A model generated the notes under the pieces. That model saw nothing but the letters and a program-made list of their open reading frames with translations. It did not search any database and was not told where the DNA came from. Made by a program: the position numbers and the translations under genes. From positions 1,612,001 through 1,676,000 of the forward strand of contig NZ_JAUSYC010000001.1 in the NCBI RefSeq assembly GCF_030816485.1: a DNA stretch of 64,000 nucleotides. The letters run 5' to 3'. Origin of the DNA: Arthrobacter sp. B1I2. GTDB taxonomy: Bacteria > Actinomycetota > Actinomycetes > Actinomycetales > Micrococcaceae. Positions 36,336 through 45,153 of the stretch are shown piece after piece; the first letter of the stretch is position 1, and every line of letters starts with the position of its first letter.

Positions 36336-38216
36336 CTAAGCAGCCACCTCCGACGGCACCAACGTGCAATCCGCCGTTGAACCGGCGAGCTGTGGCGCCC
36401 ACCCGTCCGCTCCCTGCAGGTAGGTCCTGACCGTGTACTTGCCCGCCTCAGCCCCGGGCAACTGCGGACGGTCCGGGGTAATCTGCGCGCCGGGGCCACG
36501 GTTGTTGTACTCGTGGAACCGCGCCTCCCGCCAGGAGAAGCCGCTCATGTCCGTCCATGGCGTGCCTGAGATGTGGGCCCCAAGCCAGGAGTCCCGCACC
36601 AGGACCTGGGCAACGGCTTTCGGGTCACCGCTGGGGTGCCAGGGCCTGCCGAGATGGACGGTGTCTTTCGCCGCATCGGAGACAAGCCGGCACTGGTCAA
36701 AGAGGTAGCCGTACGCGATGGACAGGTCCTGGCTGCCCGCCGTCACGTAGCCGTTGTTGGTGGTGGAGCCGCGGTCCAGGGACTTGATCTCACAGCCGCT
36801 GAAGACAGCGGTGCCGCGGCCGAAGATGAAGTCCACGTCGCCTTCCACGTAGCAGCCCTCAAAGTAGAACCGCGCCTGGACGCCTGCACCGGGGGAGTTG
36901 ACCAGCAGGGTGTCCTGGTTGCCGAGCAGCCTGACGTTGGACAGCACCGACCGGTCGGCGGTGATGTGCAGCGCCACGGCCTGGCGGTCTTTCATCCCCA
37001 TGTTGGCGGCCTCGTCGAAATCGTTGCTGATGGTCAGGTTCCGGGCCACGAAGTCCGGCCCGTCAATCCGGACGGACGCGCTGCCCGATGTGCCGAAGTT
37101 CCCGCTGCCATCCGGCTTGGGCGTCCCGGAGGCGTTGTTGAAGACCAAAACCACGTCCTCCGGCCTGCTGCCCTGCCCGATGAACGAAATCCGGGGCTTG
37201 TCGGCAGGCACCCGCACCGCTTCCCGATAGGTGCCGGGCTGGATCCTGATGACGGTCCGCTGGAGGCTGCCCGCAGGCACAGAATCGACGGCGGCCTGCA
37301 CGGTGGCGAACGTCCGGCCGGGCCCGACGTCGAGCGTTACCGGTAGATCGACTGGGCGCTCGGACGGCCAGTACATTTCCAGCAGGGGGTCCGCGACGGC
37401 GCCGATATTCAGGAAGTAGCCTGGCGGCACGATCCCCTTGGACTGCAGTTCAGCCGCCACGAGACGGGCCACTGACACCGCGCCGGCGGCCTGGAAATGC
37501 GTATTGTCCTCCGACCCCTGCGGATACTGCGGGTGCTCCCCGGGAGCGAGGAAAAGGAACTGCGACTTGGTTCCTTCCGGCCCCAGCTGCTGCCAGAGCT
37601 CCTTGGAGGAGGCCGTGAGGTCCACCAGGGGAGTGCCGGACGCTGCGGCGAGCTCCCGCACAGCCTGCGGATACGCTCCGTGGGAGTCCTTCGCGCTGCC
37701 GAACGAATCGAAGCGGCGGCGTTCCACCGGAGTGACCAGCACGGGCTTGCCTCCGCGCGCCCGGGCCCCGTCGATGTACCGGCCCAGGTACTCCTTGAAA
37801 GTGGAATCCGGGAGCGTTCCGCGGGCCGGGTCCGTCACCTTTTCGTCGTTGTGGCCGAAAGAGACCAGCAGGTAGTCACCCGGCTGCATCAGGGCCAGCA
37901 CCCGGTCCAGCAGTCCGGCGTCGGCAAAGCTCTTGGAGGAGGCGCCTGACCACGCGTAGTCAAAGACGGTTGCCTGCGGCCCCAGCAGGAGCGGAAGGGC
38001 CTGTCCCCAGCCCGCGCGCGGGCGTTCGGACTGTTGGTAGGCCGACGACGTCGAGTCCCCGACGACGAAGATGACCGGCTTGGTGCGCGGTTTGGTTGGA
38101 TCCGGGCCGGCTTGGGCGAACGCGCTCGCCATGCCTGATCCCGAGAAGGCCGCGGCCCCGGCGGTGAGCGCCAGGGTGGTAAGGACGCTGCGGCGGCTTG
38201 GCAGGATGGCGGGCAT
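36336..38216 (-). CDS. Secreted rhamnogalacturonan acetylesterase (CE12) - pectin methylesterase (CE8) fusion
   Basis: A 626-residue exported two-domain enzyme. A Tat-type signal peptide (SRRSVLTTLALTAGAAAF) opens the protein. Residues about 45-270 are an SGNH hydrolase of the rhamnogalacturonan acetylesterase type: VVGDSTSSAY (Ser), FGHNDE and DNTHFQAAG (Asp/His dyad). Residues about 290-610 are a right-handed beta-helix pectinesterase: GQDTLL-like GNQDTLLVNS, DFIFGRGTAVF with the catalytic Asp, and LGRPWHP with the substrate Arg. It should strip both acetyl and methyl esters from pectin. It starts 1 nt into the pectate lyase stop (TGATG), a tight operon with the lyase acting on the de-esterified chain. 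Confidence 0.92.
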   Translation of the reverse strand: MPAILPSRRSVLTTLALTAGAAAFSGSGMASAFAQAGPDPTKPRTKPVIFVVGDSTSSAYQQSERPRAGWGQALPLLLGPQATVFDYAWSGASSKSFADAGLLDRVLALMQPGDYLLVSFGHNDEKVTDPARGTLPDSTFKEYLGRYIDGARARGGKPVLVTPVERRRFDSFGSAKDSHGAYPQAVRELAAASGTPLVDLTASSKELWQQLGPEGTKSQFLFLAPGEHPQYPQGSEDNTHFQAAGAVSVARLVAAELQSKGIVPPGYFLNIGAVADPLLEMYWPSERPVDLPVTLDVGPGRTFATVQAAVDSVPAGSLQRTVIRIQPGTYREAVRVPADKPRISFIGQGSRPEDVVLVFNNASGTPKPDGSGNFGTSGSASVRIDGPDFVARNLTISNDFDEAANMGMKDRQAVALHITADRSVLSNVRLLGNQDTLLVNSPGAGVQARFYFEGCYVEGDVDFIFGRGTAVFSGCEIKSLDRGSTTNNGYVTAGSQDLSIAYGYLFDQCRLVSDAAKDTVHLGRPWHPSGDPKAVAQVLVRDSWLGAHISGTPWTDMSGFSWREARFHEYNNRGPGAQITPDRPQLPGAEAGKYTVRTYLQGADGWAPQLAGSTADCTLVPSEVAA

Positions 38217-39586
38217 CAGTGGTCCGTTCCCGCAGTGAAGATCGGGCCGGTGGAGTCCTTGAGCAGCGCCGGTACAGCCTGGGCGGGGTGGACCTGGGTG
38301 CGGAGGGTGGGCGTCCAGGACGTGTCCTCCGCCAACTGGTCTGCGGGTGCCGCTGCGGCATTGTATTCGGCGCGAAGATCCGTGATCTTGCCGTTGACCG
38401 CGTTGGCGATGGTGGCGATGGCCGTTCCCTTGTACCGGCCGATGATGTCCCCGGCCTCGATGCCTGCCGGAAGCGTGAAGGCGTTCGCCTCGGCGTAGAG
38501 GTGTGAGCTGAATCCCGCGCCCAGGCTGTATTCGTAGGGAATCGCGCTGTCCTCCGCCACCTTGAAGTGGTTGTTGTACACGTCCACTTGGCCGAAACGC
38601 ACCCGCGGAGCGCGCTGGCCGATGTTTTCGAAGACGTTGTGGTGGATGGTGACCCTCAGCTTGCCGGGGTCGCCACGCGTGGGTGAATCAGTGGAGCCGA
38701 TCAGGAGCAGCTTGTCATGGTCCGAGAACCGGTTGTAGGACATGGTCACCAGATCCGAGCCGTTGGTGACATCGACGGCGCCGTCATGCACCTGGTATGG
38801 GCGGCCGAAGTACAGCGGCTGGGAGCTGTCCAGGTTGGGGGCGTCGGTGAAGGCGGAGTGGTCGATCCAGACGTGCGTGGCCTTGTTGATGACCTGGAGA
38901 AGGTCGTACTCGCTGTTCCAGTTGCCCTCGGTACCGTCCGTGGGATCCCAGGCGGGGAAACAGTCGGCGGCATCGCGCAGGGTGAGGTTGCGGACGATCA
39001 CGTTGGTGGCGCCGTTGACGCGGAGGGCTGCGCCTTTGATGCTGCTGTCCGGCGTGGCGCCAACAATGGTGGTGTTGCTGGGGATGTCCCACCGGATGGT
39101 CTTCGCCTGCTTTGCGGCGGCCAGGCGCCTTGCGTTCTCCTGCGGGCCTGCCGGCTCCTGGTCCCTGCCGTAGGTTGCGGGGTCGAAGTCCAGAAGGTAC
39201 TGCTCCAAGCTGAATCCGGTGCCTGCCGCGTAGCTGTCGCAGGTAAGCGGGGAACCGTCCTCAGCAGTATTGGCGTCGATGCTGCCATGGATCCGGACGA
39301 TCTTGGGCTGGCTTCCGGCGGTGGCGAAAGCCGCCAGCAACTCGGACTTGGTGGAGACGTCGTAAACGTTGGCGGCTTCTGCTGCCGAACCACCAGTGGT
39401 TCCCGTGCCCTCAGATGCCCAGCCGTTTCCTGCGGGAAGCGTCTGGCGCTCAACGGGTGTTTGGGCGGTCTGGGCAGCGGGGTCGGCGACCGGGTTGGGA
39501 GACGCCCCAGCCGGTCCGGCAACGAGCAGAGCTCCTGCCACGGCAACCGCTGCAGACATGGATAAGTGCATACTGCGTTTTCGCAT
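38216..39586 (-). CDS. Secreted pectate lyase, PL1 family
   Basis: A 456-residue exported beta-helix enzyme that cleaves de-esterified polygalacturonate by Ca-dependent beta-elimination. Signal peptide about residues 1-29 (AGPAGA). The core has VIVRNLTLRDAADCFPAWDPTDG (calcium Asp residues), VWIDHSAFTD (the WIDH motif of PL1) and RAPRVRFGQVDVYNNHF with the catalytic Arg in RxPR. ATG 39586 follows GGAAGAGAAC. First gene of the two-gene pectin operon; a LacI-type operator lies about 90 bp upstream. Confidence 0.95.
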   Translation of the reverse strand: MRKRSMHLSMSAAVAVAGALLVAGPAGASPNPVADPAAQTAQTPVERQTLPAGNGWASEGTGTTGGSAAEAANVYDVSTKSELLAAFATAGSQPKIVRIHGSIDANTAEDGSPLTCDSYAAGTGFSLEQYLLDFDPATYGRDQEPAGPQENARRLAAAKQAKTIRWDIPSNTTIVGATPDSSIKGAALRVNGATNVIVRNLTLRDAADCFPAWDPTDGTEGNWNSEYDLLQVINKATHVWIDHSAFTDAPNLDSSQPLYFGRPYQVHDGAVDVTNGSDLVTMSYNRFSDHDKLLLIGSTDSPTRGDPGKLRVTIHHNVFENIGQRAPRVRFGQVDVYNNHFKVAEDSAIPYEYSLGAGFSSHLYAEANAFTLPAGIEAGDIIGRYKGTAIATIANAVNGKITDLRAEYNAAAAPADQLAEDTSWTPTLRTQVHPAQAVPALLKDSTGPIFTAGTDH

Positions 39587-39676
39587 GTTCTCTCTTCCGT
39601 CATTGGAATGAACTGCGCTCCGGTCCTGGGGCCCATGTGACACCCGTTACTTCGGAACACTGAAAAGGACCATACC

Positions 39677-39692
39677 GAGAAAACGCTTTCTC
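39677..39692. promoter_or_regulatory. LacI-family-type operator before the pectate lyase operon
   Basis: GAGAAAACGCTTTCTC is a near-perfect 16-bp palindrome around the AANCGNTT core typical of LacI/CcpA-like regulators. It is 91-106 bp upstream of the lyase ATG and 34 bp before the divergent membrane-protein ATG, so it may control one or both. Confidence 0.65.
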
Positions 39693-39725
39693 AGCAATAG
39701 TGCTGGCTCGGCTAGACTCGCCTGC

Positions 39726-40031
39726 ATGGGGGAGAACAACGAAGCCAGTGAACTCGGACCGTCCAAACGCACCAAGGTGCCGGCCGCCGTCGTGCCTTTG
39801 TTGGGCGTTGCTGCAGTGTTGAGTGGTTGCCTGATTGCCTACTTGAACCGCGACTTCACCGGCTGGTTTGCCCACGCACCGCTGAGCAACAAACCCTTCA
39901 GCGCGAACGGTGCGGCCTTCATAACGCAGGGGACGCAGATCGGCCTGGCCGTCATGGTTGCGGGTCTTCTGTTGCTCGCCTTTTGGGTGGGCTACAGGCT
40001 GGGGCGGCAGGCCAGGTCCGGCCCGCAGTAA
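39726..40031 (+). CDS. Two-helix membrane protein, unknown function
   Basis: 101 residues. A polar N-terminus (about 20) is followed by one helix (VVPLLGVAAVLSGCLIAYL), an extracytoplasmic loop of about 25 residues, a second helix (GLAVMVAGLLLLAFWVGYRL) and a basic tail. I do not recognise the family. It lies divergently from the pectin operon and shares its intergenic region. Confidence 0.65.
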   Translation: MGENNEASELGPSKRTKVPAAVVPLLGVAAVLSGCLIAYLNRDFTGWFAHAPLSNKPFSANGAAFITQGTQIGLAVMVAGLLLLAFWVGYRLGRQARSGPQ

Positions 40032-40073
40032 TCCGCGAGCCGAGCGTGCGCCAGGGACCCAGCACGGCCCGCT

Positions 40074-40483
40074 ATGACCGGGAAGGCCATCAGGCTGGAA
40101 CGCCGCTGTCCGCACCCCGCCCCCGCAATCTGGGCCGCGCTGACCACACCGGAACTGCTGGCCCGCTGGTGGGCGCCCGGCGACATCGCTCCCGTGGTGG
40201 GCCACCGCTTCACCATGGACATGGACTCCTGGGGGGCCGGCAGCAGTGCGAGGTCCTCGCTGTGGGCCCAGGAAAATCGATCAGCTTCCTCTTCTCCGAA
40301 CGCCAGCTGGACACCACAATCACCTGGCGGCTGGAGCCTGTTGACGGCGGCACGGTCCTCCACTTCGAACACGCAAACTTCCAGCTCGGCACCCCCATGG
40401 GCCGCCACGCCATCGAAGGCATGGGCAACGGCTGGGCGGGCCTGCTGGACCGCATCGACGGGATCCTCGCCGAAGTCTCCTAA
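40074..40483 (+). pseudogene. SRPBCC/AHSA1-type protein interrupted by a one-base frameshift
   Basis: The first frame encodes MTGKAIRLERRCPHPAPAIW, then LLARWWAPGDI and HRFTMDMDSWGA, the start of an AHSA1-like domain, and then turns into nonsense. From about 40240 another frame carries QQCEVLAVGPGKSISFLFSE to GMGNGWAGLLDRIDGILAEVS, the normal end. The break is at a run of six G (40231-40236); one more G would restore a single protein of about 137 residues. Either the gene is dead or the base was miscalled in a homopolymer. The intact domain would bind a hydrophobic ligand. Confidence 0.8.
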
Positions 40484-40500
40484 TCCCCTGGGCGAACGGA

Positions 40501-40525
40501 CGACGGCGGGACGCGCCCGCCGTCG
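40501..40525. terminator. Terminator hairpin
   Basis: CGACGGCGGG (40501-40510) and CCCGCCGTCG (40516-40525) with loop ACGCG, 18 bp after the AHSA1 stop. Same hairpin family as at 33468 and 35455. Confidence 0.75.
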
Positions 40526-40586
40526 GAGGTTTCCTTCGGAGCCTTCCGTCCGTTTACGGCCGGACGGCGAAGGGTAACGGGGGAGT

Positions 40587-40835
40587 ATGACTGATTCCGG
40601 AGCAGGCGGCGCGAACGATCCCTTTGACGGCAATGACGAGATCGTGGGCGGAACCGACCACCTTGAGACTCCTGAGAGCATTGCGGAGGATGTCCGTCAC
40701 GACATCCAGTTGGGCCATGTCCAGGACGATGTAGCCCATGTCCTGGAGGAGCGGTTCGAGGAAGCCGGCATTGACGCGCGCCCCGAAGAAGTGGACGACC
40801 TCGCCGAGGAAATCGAGCGGGACGCATCCAGCTGA
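40587..40835 (+). CDS. Small acidic hypothetical protein (82 aa)
   Basis: 82 residues, strongly acidic, with a Gly-rich start (MTDSGAGGANDPFDGNDEI) and a likely helical C-terminal half (VLEERFEEAGIDARPEEVDDLAEEIERD). It has no membrane segment. Codon use is typical of the genome. Function unknown. Confidence 0.6.
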   Translation: MTDSGAGGANDPFDGNDEIVGGTDHLETPESIAEDVRHDIQLGHVQDDVAHVLEERFEEAGIDARPEEVDDLAEEIERDASS

Positions 40836-41230
40836 CCACAGCCGGGCGGGCCTGAAACGGCGGGTAACGACCTGGGCCAGTGCGCTGGCCGTGTTGGGCG
40901 CATGGCTCTACCGAGTCATACCGGTGGTCCAGGTGGCCCGTCCCGTCAATGCGGTGAGTGGGATTTACGGCCAGTCGGCCCGGATGAAGCGGATCGGGCT
41001 CTGGATCGTGAGGAGGCAGTCGGACGTCCACTCGGCGACATTGCCTTGGGCGTCCAGAGAAGTCGGCGCTGCTACCTGCTGCGCGTCCTGGTTCCCGGCG
41101 TCTTGACTGCCCTCAACTGTGCTTTTCATTTATCCCCCTTGGCAAGCATGTGTGCCCACAGTAAGCACACCGGATTGCTATGGAAAGTGGATTAATCCAC
41201 TAGCCGGATAAACTGCGCAAATCTTGAGGG
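40836..41230. other. 395-bp stretch without a supported gene
   Basis: Short frames exist but none has a ribosome site together with recognisable or protein-like sequence. A plus-strand frame with a hydrophobic patch (WASALAVLGAWLYRVIPVVQ) continues in another phase from the 82-aa gene and could be a decayed membrane protein. Confidence 0.35.
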
Positions 41231-42994
41231 TCAGCGCTGATCAGCTCCCGGAGAGGCCGCGCTGCGGGCGGCCGTTTTCCCGGCGCCAGTGCCATCCGAG
41301 GCAACCAGCCGAATGACTTCCAGCCGCGTCCCCGGCCCTGCAACCACCAGGACGTGTTGGGCCGTGACGCCCTCCAAGGCCGCCGAAACCTGCCGGGTGA
41401 CTTCCTCAACGCCGGCAGGGAGGGCGGGCGACGGCGGAAGGCCGGTGCCGGCGTCGTCCGCCCTAAGCCATGTGGTCACCTTGGCGCCGCCGGTGGCGTC
41501 AGCGATGCCGCGCGCCAAAGCCTCCGGCTCCACGGCATCCGGTGGATAGCCGCTGATTAGGGTGACCCGCTCAATCACCCGTTTGTGCACCGGCGCCGCG
41601 GCAGCAAGCAGGGCCCGATCATGCCGCCACAGCGCGAAATGGTAGCCCGCCACCAGCCCGGCGGCCACCAGGAGGCCGAGCGGCGCGCGGACGCGGTCAA
41701 GGAGGCTCCCGCCCGAGACGTCACCGAGCAGGAATTCGAAGAGCCGGTAGCCAATGATCAGCAGCGTAACGACGGCCGCCACAGCGCTGACGCCAAAAAA
41801 CGCGACCAGGTAGAGGCGGCGGCCTGGCGGAATGTCGTCCGCAGTATGCGGCTGGTGCCTCGGTTTCCAGGCCAGCCACCAGATGGGCGCTCCCACCACC
41901 AGGGAACTGACGCCACCCAGGAGGAGGGTTCGGGTAGCGCCTCCCGCCAGCGGAGAGACTGCTGCGGCGAGCAACGCGTTCACCACGACGCCGACGCCGG
42001 AAGCGGCTGCCGCAAGAGCCACGGCGGACGTCACCAGAAGGCTGGCCCGGCGGGTGCGGGTGGAGCGGTGGATGGAGGCGGTGCGGTGGTACCGCCATAC
42101 CGGGGCCCCGATAACGGCGGCAGCGATGGCCGGGGCCAGCGGTTCGAGCAGGTCGTTCAGCGGGTCACTCCTGTCGAACGCCAGCCGCAGGAGGACAAAC
42201 AGGATGACGCCCAGCCCGCCCAAAGCGGTCATCCCGGCGACGAAGATGCCGACGGCAATGATGGCGACGTCCACCAGCCCAGTCCGGAAGCGCCGTCCGC
42301 CTTCCCGGAACCAGTGCCACCACCACACCACCGCTCCGCCTGCTGCCCAGATGAGGGACCGCAGGATGGGAAACCACCAGGGCTCGAGGGTGGCAGTAGA
42401 CATGAAGCCGCGGATTGCGACGTCCAGAAGTGCACTCAGCGCGGCAATTGCCGCTCCGGCGCCGAGCAACAGGCCAAAAACGGAGCCCACGACGGCGCGC
42501 ACGTCCTCAAGATGCGACGACGGTTTGCTGGGGTGCTTCCACATCCACCGGTGCCACCACCAGATACCTGCCCACACAAGGCCGCTGGCCAATCGGGACG
42601 GCCAATGGCTTTCCTGTCTGTCAACAAGGGATGCGGCAAGGTTCAGCAGCGATGTGGTGGCGATGATGAGCGAAAACGCGTACATGCCGGTGACGTACAG
42701 ACCCCAACCCGGCGCCCTGCGTTCCGCTACCTCGTCCAGCCTCTTCCATGCAAACCACCACAGCAGCAGCGCCAGTGGGCCGCCGATCAGGGTGAACGCG
42801 AGGGACAGGGCCAGCCCCGCCATGTCTCCGGTTGCCAGCACAGACGCCGTCCGGAAGAGGCGCTCCAGCAGTCCGCTCAGGCCTGACGCCGTAATGACCA
42901 CCAGCGCAAACAGCAGGACGTACAGGATCAGCCGGCGGAGGGTGGCAATACCACTGGCCGGGGCGGTGGCAGCTGTGTCCGTCGGCCCTGTCAT
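41231..42994 (-). CDS. DUF5671-repeat integral membrane protein
   Basis: A 587-residue polytopic membrane protein with at least 12 hydrophobic helices. Repeated units contain an aromatic basic signature (ALLLWWFAWKRLDE, GIWWWHRWMWKHP, GAVVWWWHWFREGG, GAPIWWLAWKPRH), characteristic of DUF5671. The last 100 residues are a soluble tail. No transport or enzymatic motif is visible. It overlaps the upstream gene by 4 bp (ATGA), so both are co-translated and may form a complex. Confidence 0.82.
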   Translation of the reverse strand: MTGPTDTAATAPASGIATLRRLILYVLLFALVVITASGLSGLLERLFRTASVLATGDMAGLALSLAFTLIGGPLALLLWWFAWKRLDEVAERRAPGWGLYVTGMYAFSLIIATTSLLNLAASLVDRQESHWPSRLASGLVWAGIWWWHRWMWKHPSKPSSHLEDVRAVVGSVFGLLLGAGAAIAALSALLDVAIRGFMSTATLEPWWFPILRSLIWAAGGAVVWWWHWFREGGRRFRTGLVDVAIIAVGIFVAGMTALGGLGVILFVLLRLAFDRSDPLNDLLEPLAPAIAAAVIGAPVWRYHRTASIHRSTRTRRASLLVTSAVALAAAASGVGVVVNALLAAAVSPLAGGATRTLLLGGVSSLVVGAPIWWLAWKPRHQPHTADDIPPGRRLYLVAFFGVSAVAAVVTLLIIGYRLFEFLLGDVSGGSLLDRVRAPLGLLVAAGLVAGYHFALWRHDRALLAAAAPVHKRVIERVTLISGYPPDAVEPEALARGIADATGGAKVTTWLRADDAGTGLPPSPALPAGVEEVTRQVSAALEGVTAQHVLVVAGPGTRLEVIRLVASDGTGAGKTAARSAASPGADQR

Positions 42995-43458
42995 GGCTTC
43001 ACCGGCACTGCCCGGCAGGCGGTCAGGGGATACGGCGGCCGGTCAATCATCCATTTCCCATTCACCTTCAGGAGCGAGAACGCCTCCTCCATTTCATACT
43101 CGGACGGGCCGAAAGGTCCGCCCTGGGATGACTGGACGATCGAAACTTTCACGGTGGCTGAATCGGCCCGCTCCGTCGTCGAAACCAATACGACCCTTGC
43201 CGGGCGTGGCTCACCGTCGTAGGACCCGCTGCACCTGCTGCGCGCCCCCGTGGTGAGGAAGGATTCCGCGGTGGGAACGTCGCCGTCAATCACTGCCTTG
43301 CTGTACCGCTGGACCACTCCGGCGGGGCTGGCCTCATCCAGCGGGGCCGGATCACCTCGCGTGAAAACCACGGCCAGCGCAACCACCACCAGCAAAAGCA
43401 CCACGCCCACCAGCGCGAGCAGGATCCGGTCCGGTTTTCGCGCTTTCTCGTCCCCCAT
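42991..43458 (-). CDS. Membrane-anchored protein with extracytoplasmic NTF2-like/lumazine-binding-like domain
   Basis: 155 residues: short basic N-terminus, one membrane helix (ILLALVGVVLLLVVVALAVVF), then an external domain with VVQRYSKAVIDGDVPTAESFL and a final FSLLKVNGKWMIDRPPY strand, the pattern of DUF4878/NTF2-like sheets. Two Cys (CSGS, TACRA) may form a disulfide. It is the first gene of a pair with the DUF5671 protein. Function unknown. Confidence 0.7.
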   Translation of the reverse strand: MGDEKARKPDRILLALVGVVLLLVVVALAVVFTRGDPAPLDEASPAGVVQRYSKAVIDGDVPTAESFLTTGARSRCSGSYDGEPRPARVVLVSTTERADSATVKVSIVQSSQGGPFGPSEYEMEEAFSLLKVNGKWMIDRPPYPLTACRAVPVKP

Positions 43459-43598
43459 GCCGCAAGTATGGGGCACGGGCGGCGGATTTCGCCCCCGTCT
43501 TTCGACCTCCATATGGAAAAGCCCTGGTCGCGGCGGAAACGGGGTCGGCGGAAGCCCGCTGCACCACTGCCCTTACAGAGGCATCTTTATGAGGCAGT

Positions 43599-43615
43599 GT
43601 TGCACCGGCTGCAAC
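43599..43615. promoter_or_regulatory. Operator 1: GTTGCA-N5-TGCAAC
   Basis: Perfect palindrome with 6-bp arms and spacer CCGGC, about 170 bp upstream of the transporter start. It has the same arms and the same spacer length as the second site at 43744. Confidence 0.7.
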
Positions 43616-43702
43616 AATCCGGTTCTAATCGCTGTCTTTCATCCGGGTCGTAGCGTCTGCGCCAGGGCGCTCGAAGCGGATGAAAAATGTTTCACCCGGC
43701 TA

Positions 43703-43732
43703 TTGACTGTGGTGCGCATCACCATCTAGCTT
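43703..43732 (+). promoter_or_regulatory. Putative promoter of the transporter-creatinase operon
   Basis: TTGACT (43703-43708) and TAGCTT (43727-43732) with an 18-bp spacer. Operator 2 begins 12 bp after the -10, so it would cover the transcription start. Confidence 0.5.
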
Positions 43733-43743
43733 GAAACAACCAC

Positions 43744-43760
43744 GTTGCAGCAGTTGCAAC
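43744..43760. promoter_or_regulatory. Operator 2: GTTGCA-N5-TGCAAC
   Basis: Second copy of the palindrome (spacer GCAGT), 22 bp before the transporter ATG and downstream of the putative -10. Bound repressor here would block initiation; the IclR protein encoded at the end of the cluster is the natural candidate. Confidence 0.75.
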
Positions 43761-43782
43761 TCCTACTTTTACTGGTGGTTCA

Positions 43783-45153
43783 ATGAGCATCAAACCAAAC
43801 TCTTCCCGGGCAGGAGCCATTGCCAGTGCCGTCAATGCTCCTGGCCGGGCAGGCCGCTGCGCGGACAGCACGGTGGCCAGCAAAGATGTACGACGTCGAG
43901 TGGTCACCGCGAGCTTCATCGGCAACTTCGTGGAATGGTTCGACTACGCCGTGTACGGCTACCTCGCGGCCGTCATTTCCTCAGTCTTTTTTCCCGAGGC
44001 GGACCGGCAAACGGCATTGCTGGCAACCTTCGGCGTCTTTGCGGTTTCCTTCTTCGTCCGGCCACTGGGCGGATTCTTCTGGGGCCACATCGGCGACAGG
44101 CTCGGCCGGCGCAAAGCCCTGTCCCTCTCTATCGTCATCATGTCCGTCTCCACCTTCTGCATCGCCCTCATTCCCGGCTATGGAACCATCGGCATGCTGG
44201 CCCCGGTCCTGTTGCTCCTGGTCCGCGTGGTCCAGGGGTTCTCGGCATCCGGAGAATATGCGGGAGCCTCAGCCTTCCTGGTGGAATACGCACCGGCCAA
44301 CCGCCGCGGACTCTATGCCGCGGTAGTCCCGGCAAGCACCGCCGCGGGCCTGCTCCTGGGCTCCCTGATCGCTGCGCTCCTCAGCTCCGTGCTCAGCACC
44401 GACCAGCTGCACGAGTGGGGCTGGCGGCTACCGTTCCTCCTGGCCGCACCCATGGGCCTGATCGGCCGCTACATCCGCACCAAGCTGGAGGACACCCCTG
44501 CCTTCCGCGCCCTGGCTGAGCAGGAGGAGTCGGTGCCCAAAGCTCCCGCTCTGGACATGTTCCGGACCTACCGCAAACAGCTGCTGATCGCCTGTGGGGC
44601 AGTGCTGCTCAATGCCGTTGGCTTCTACGTCATCCTCAGCTACATGCCCACCTACCTGTCCGAGGAACTGGGCTTCGGGCCCACCGAATCCTTCCTGGCC
44701 ACTACCATCGCCCTGGCCAGCTACATCGGCTTCATCTTCCTGACCGGCATTGCCTCGGACCGGTTCGGCCGCAAGCGGATGCTGATCACCGCCTCCGTAC
44801 TGTTCATGCTCCTGACCGTCCCGGCCTTCATGCTGCTGGACACCGGCAACTTCCTGGTGATCGTCCTGGTCCAGATCCTGTTGGGCGGGATGCTCACCCT
44901 CAACGACGGCACCCTGCCCAGCTTCCTGGCCGAACTGTTCCCCACCAAGGTCCGGTACAGCGGCTTCGCCGTCAGTTTCAACCTGTCCAACGCCTTGTTC
45001 GGCGGAACCGCGCCCTTCATGGCCACCCTGCTGATCGGCACGACCCAGAGCAAGCTGGCCCCCGGCTGGTACCTCGTAGCCGCCTCCGCCGTTTCCCTGA
45101 TGGCCGTGCTGTTCGCCACAGAAACATCGCGGAAGCCCCTGAAGCACCTCTGA
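43783..45153 (+). CDS. MFS transporter, metabolite:H+ symporter (MHS) family
   Basis: A 456-residue 12-helix symporter. NFVEWFDYAVYGYLAAVI is the signature of the MHS family. The loop motif GDRLGRRKAL follows helix 2 and SDRFGRKRML is the matching motif in the second half. Charged N-terminal extension of about 35 residues. Known members carry carboxylates, betaine or osmolytes such as proline. Position before creatinase, within one regulated cluster, makes creatine (or a related guanidino compound) the most likely substrate. Confidence 0.9.
   Translation: MSIKPNSSRAGAIASAVNAPGRAGRCADSTVASKDVRRRVVTASFIGNFVEWFDYAVYGYLAAVISSVFFPEADRQTALLATFGVFAVSFFVRPLGGFFWGHIGDRLGRRKALSLSIVIMSVSTFCIALIPGYGTIGMLAPVLLLLVRVVQGFSASGEYAGASAFLVEYAPANRRGLYAAVVPASTAAGLLLGSLIAALLSSVLSTDQLHEWGWRLPFLLAAPMGLIGRYIRTKLEDTPAFRALAEQEESVPKAPALDMFRTYRKQLLIACGAVLLNAVGFYVILSYMPTYLSEELGFGPTESFLATTIALASYIGFIFLTGIASDRFGRKRMLITASVLFMLLTVPAFMLLDTGNFLVIVLVQILLGGMLTLNDGTLPSFLAELFPTKVRYSGFAVSFNLSNALFGGTAPFMATLLIGTTQSKLAPGWYLVAASAVSLMAVLFATETSRKPLKHL

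Larger units (their letters stand above)
43459..43782. promoter_or_regulatory. 324-bp regulatory region before the creatine cluster
   Basis: It holds two identical palindromes (listed separately) and a sigma70-like promoter, and also the promoter of the minus-strand pair that starts at 43458. Confidence 0.65.

Noticed and set aside
40231..40236. Phase-variable switch at the G6 tract
   Set aside because: Six G is short for slipped-strand switching, and the gene is not a surface or modification function; an error or decay is simpler.
41585..42886. 433- and 474-codon plus-strand frames over the DUF5671 gene
   Set aside because: Antisense shadows; the minus-strand product has coherent membrane helices and repeat motifs.
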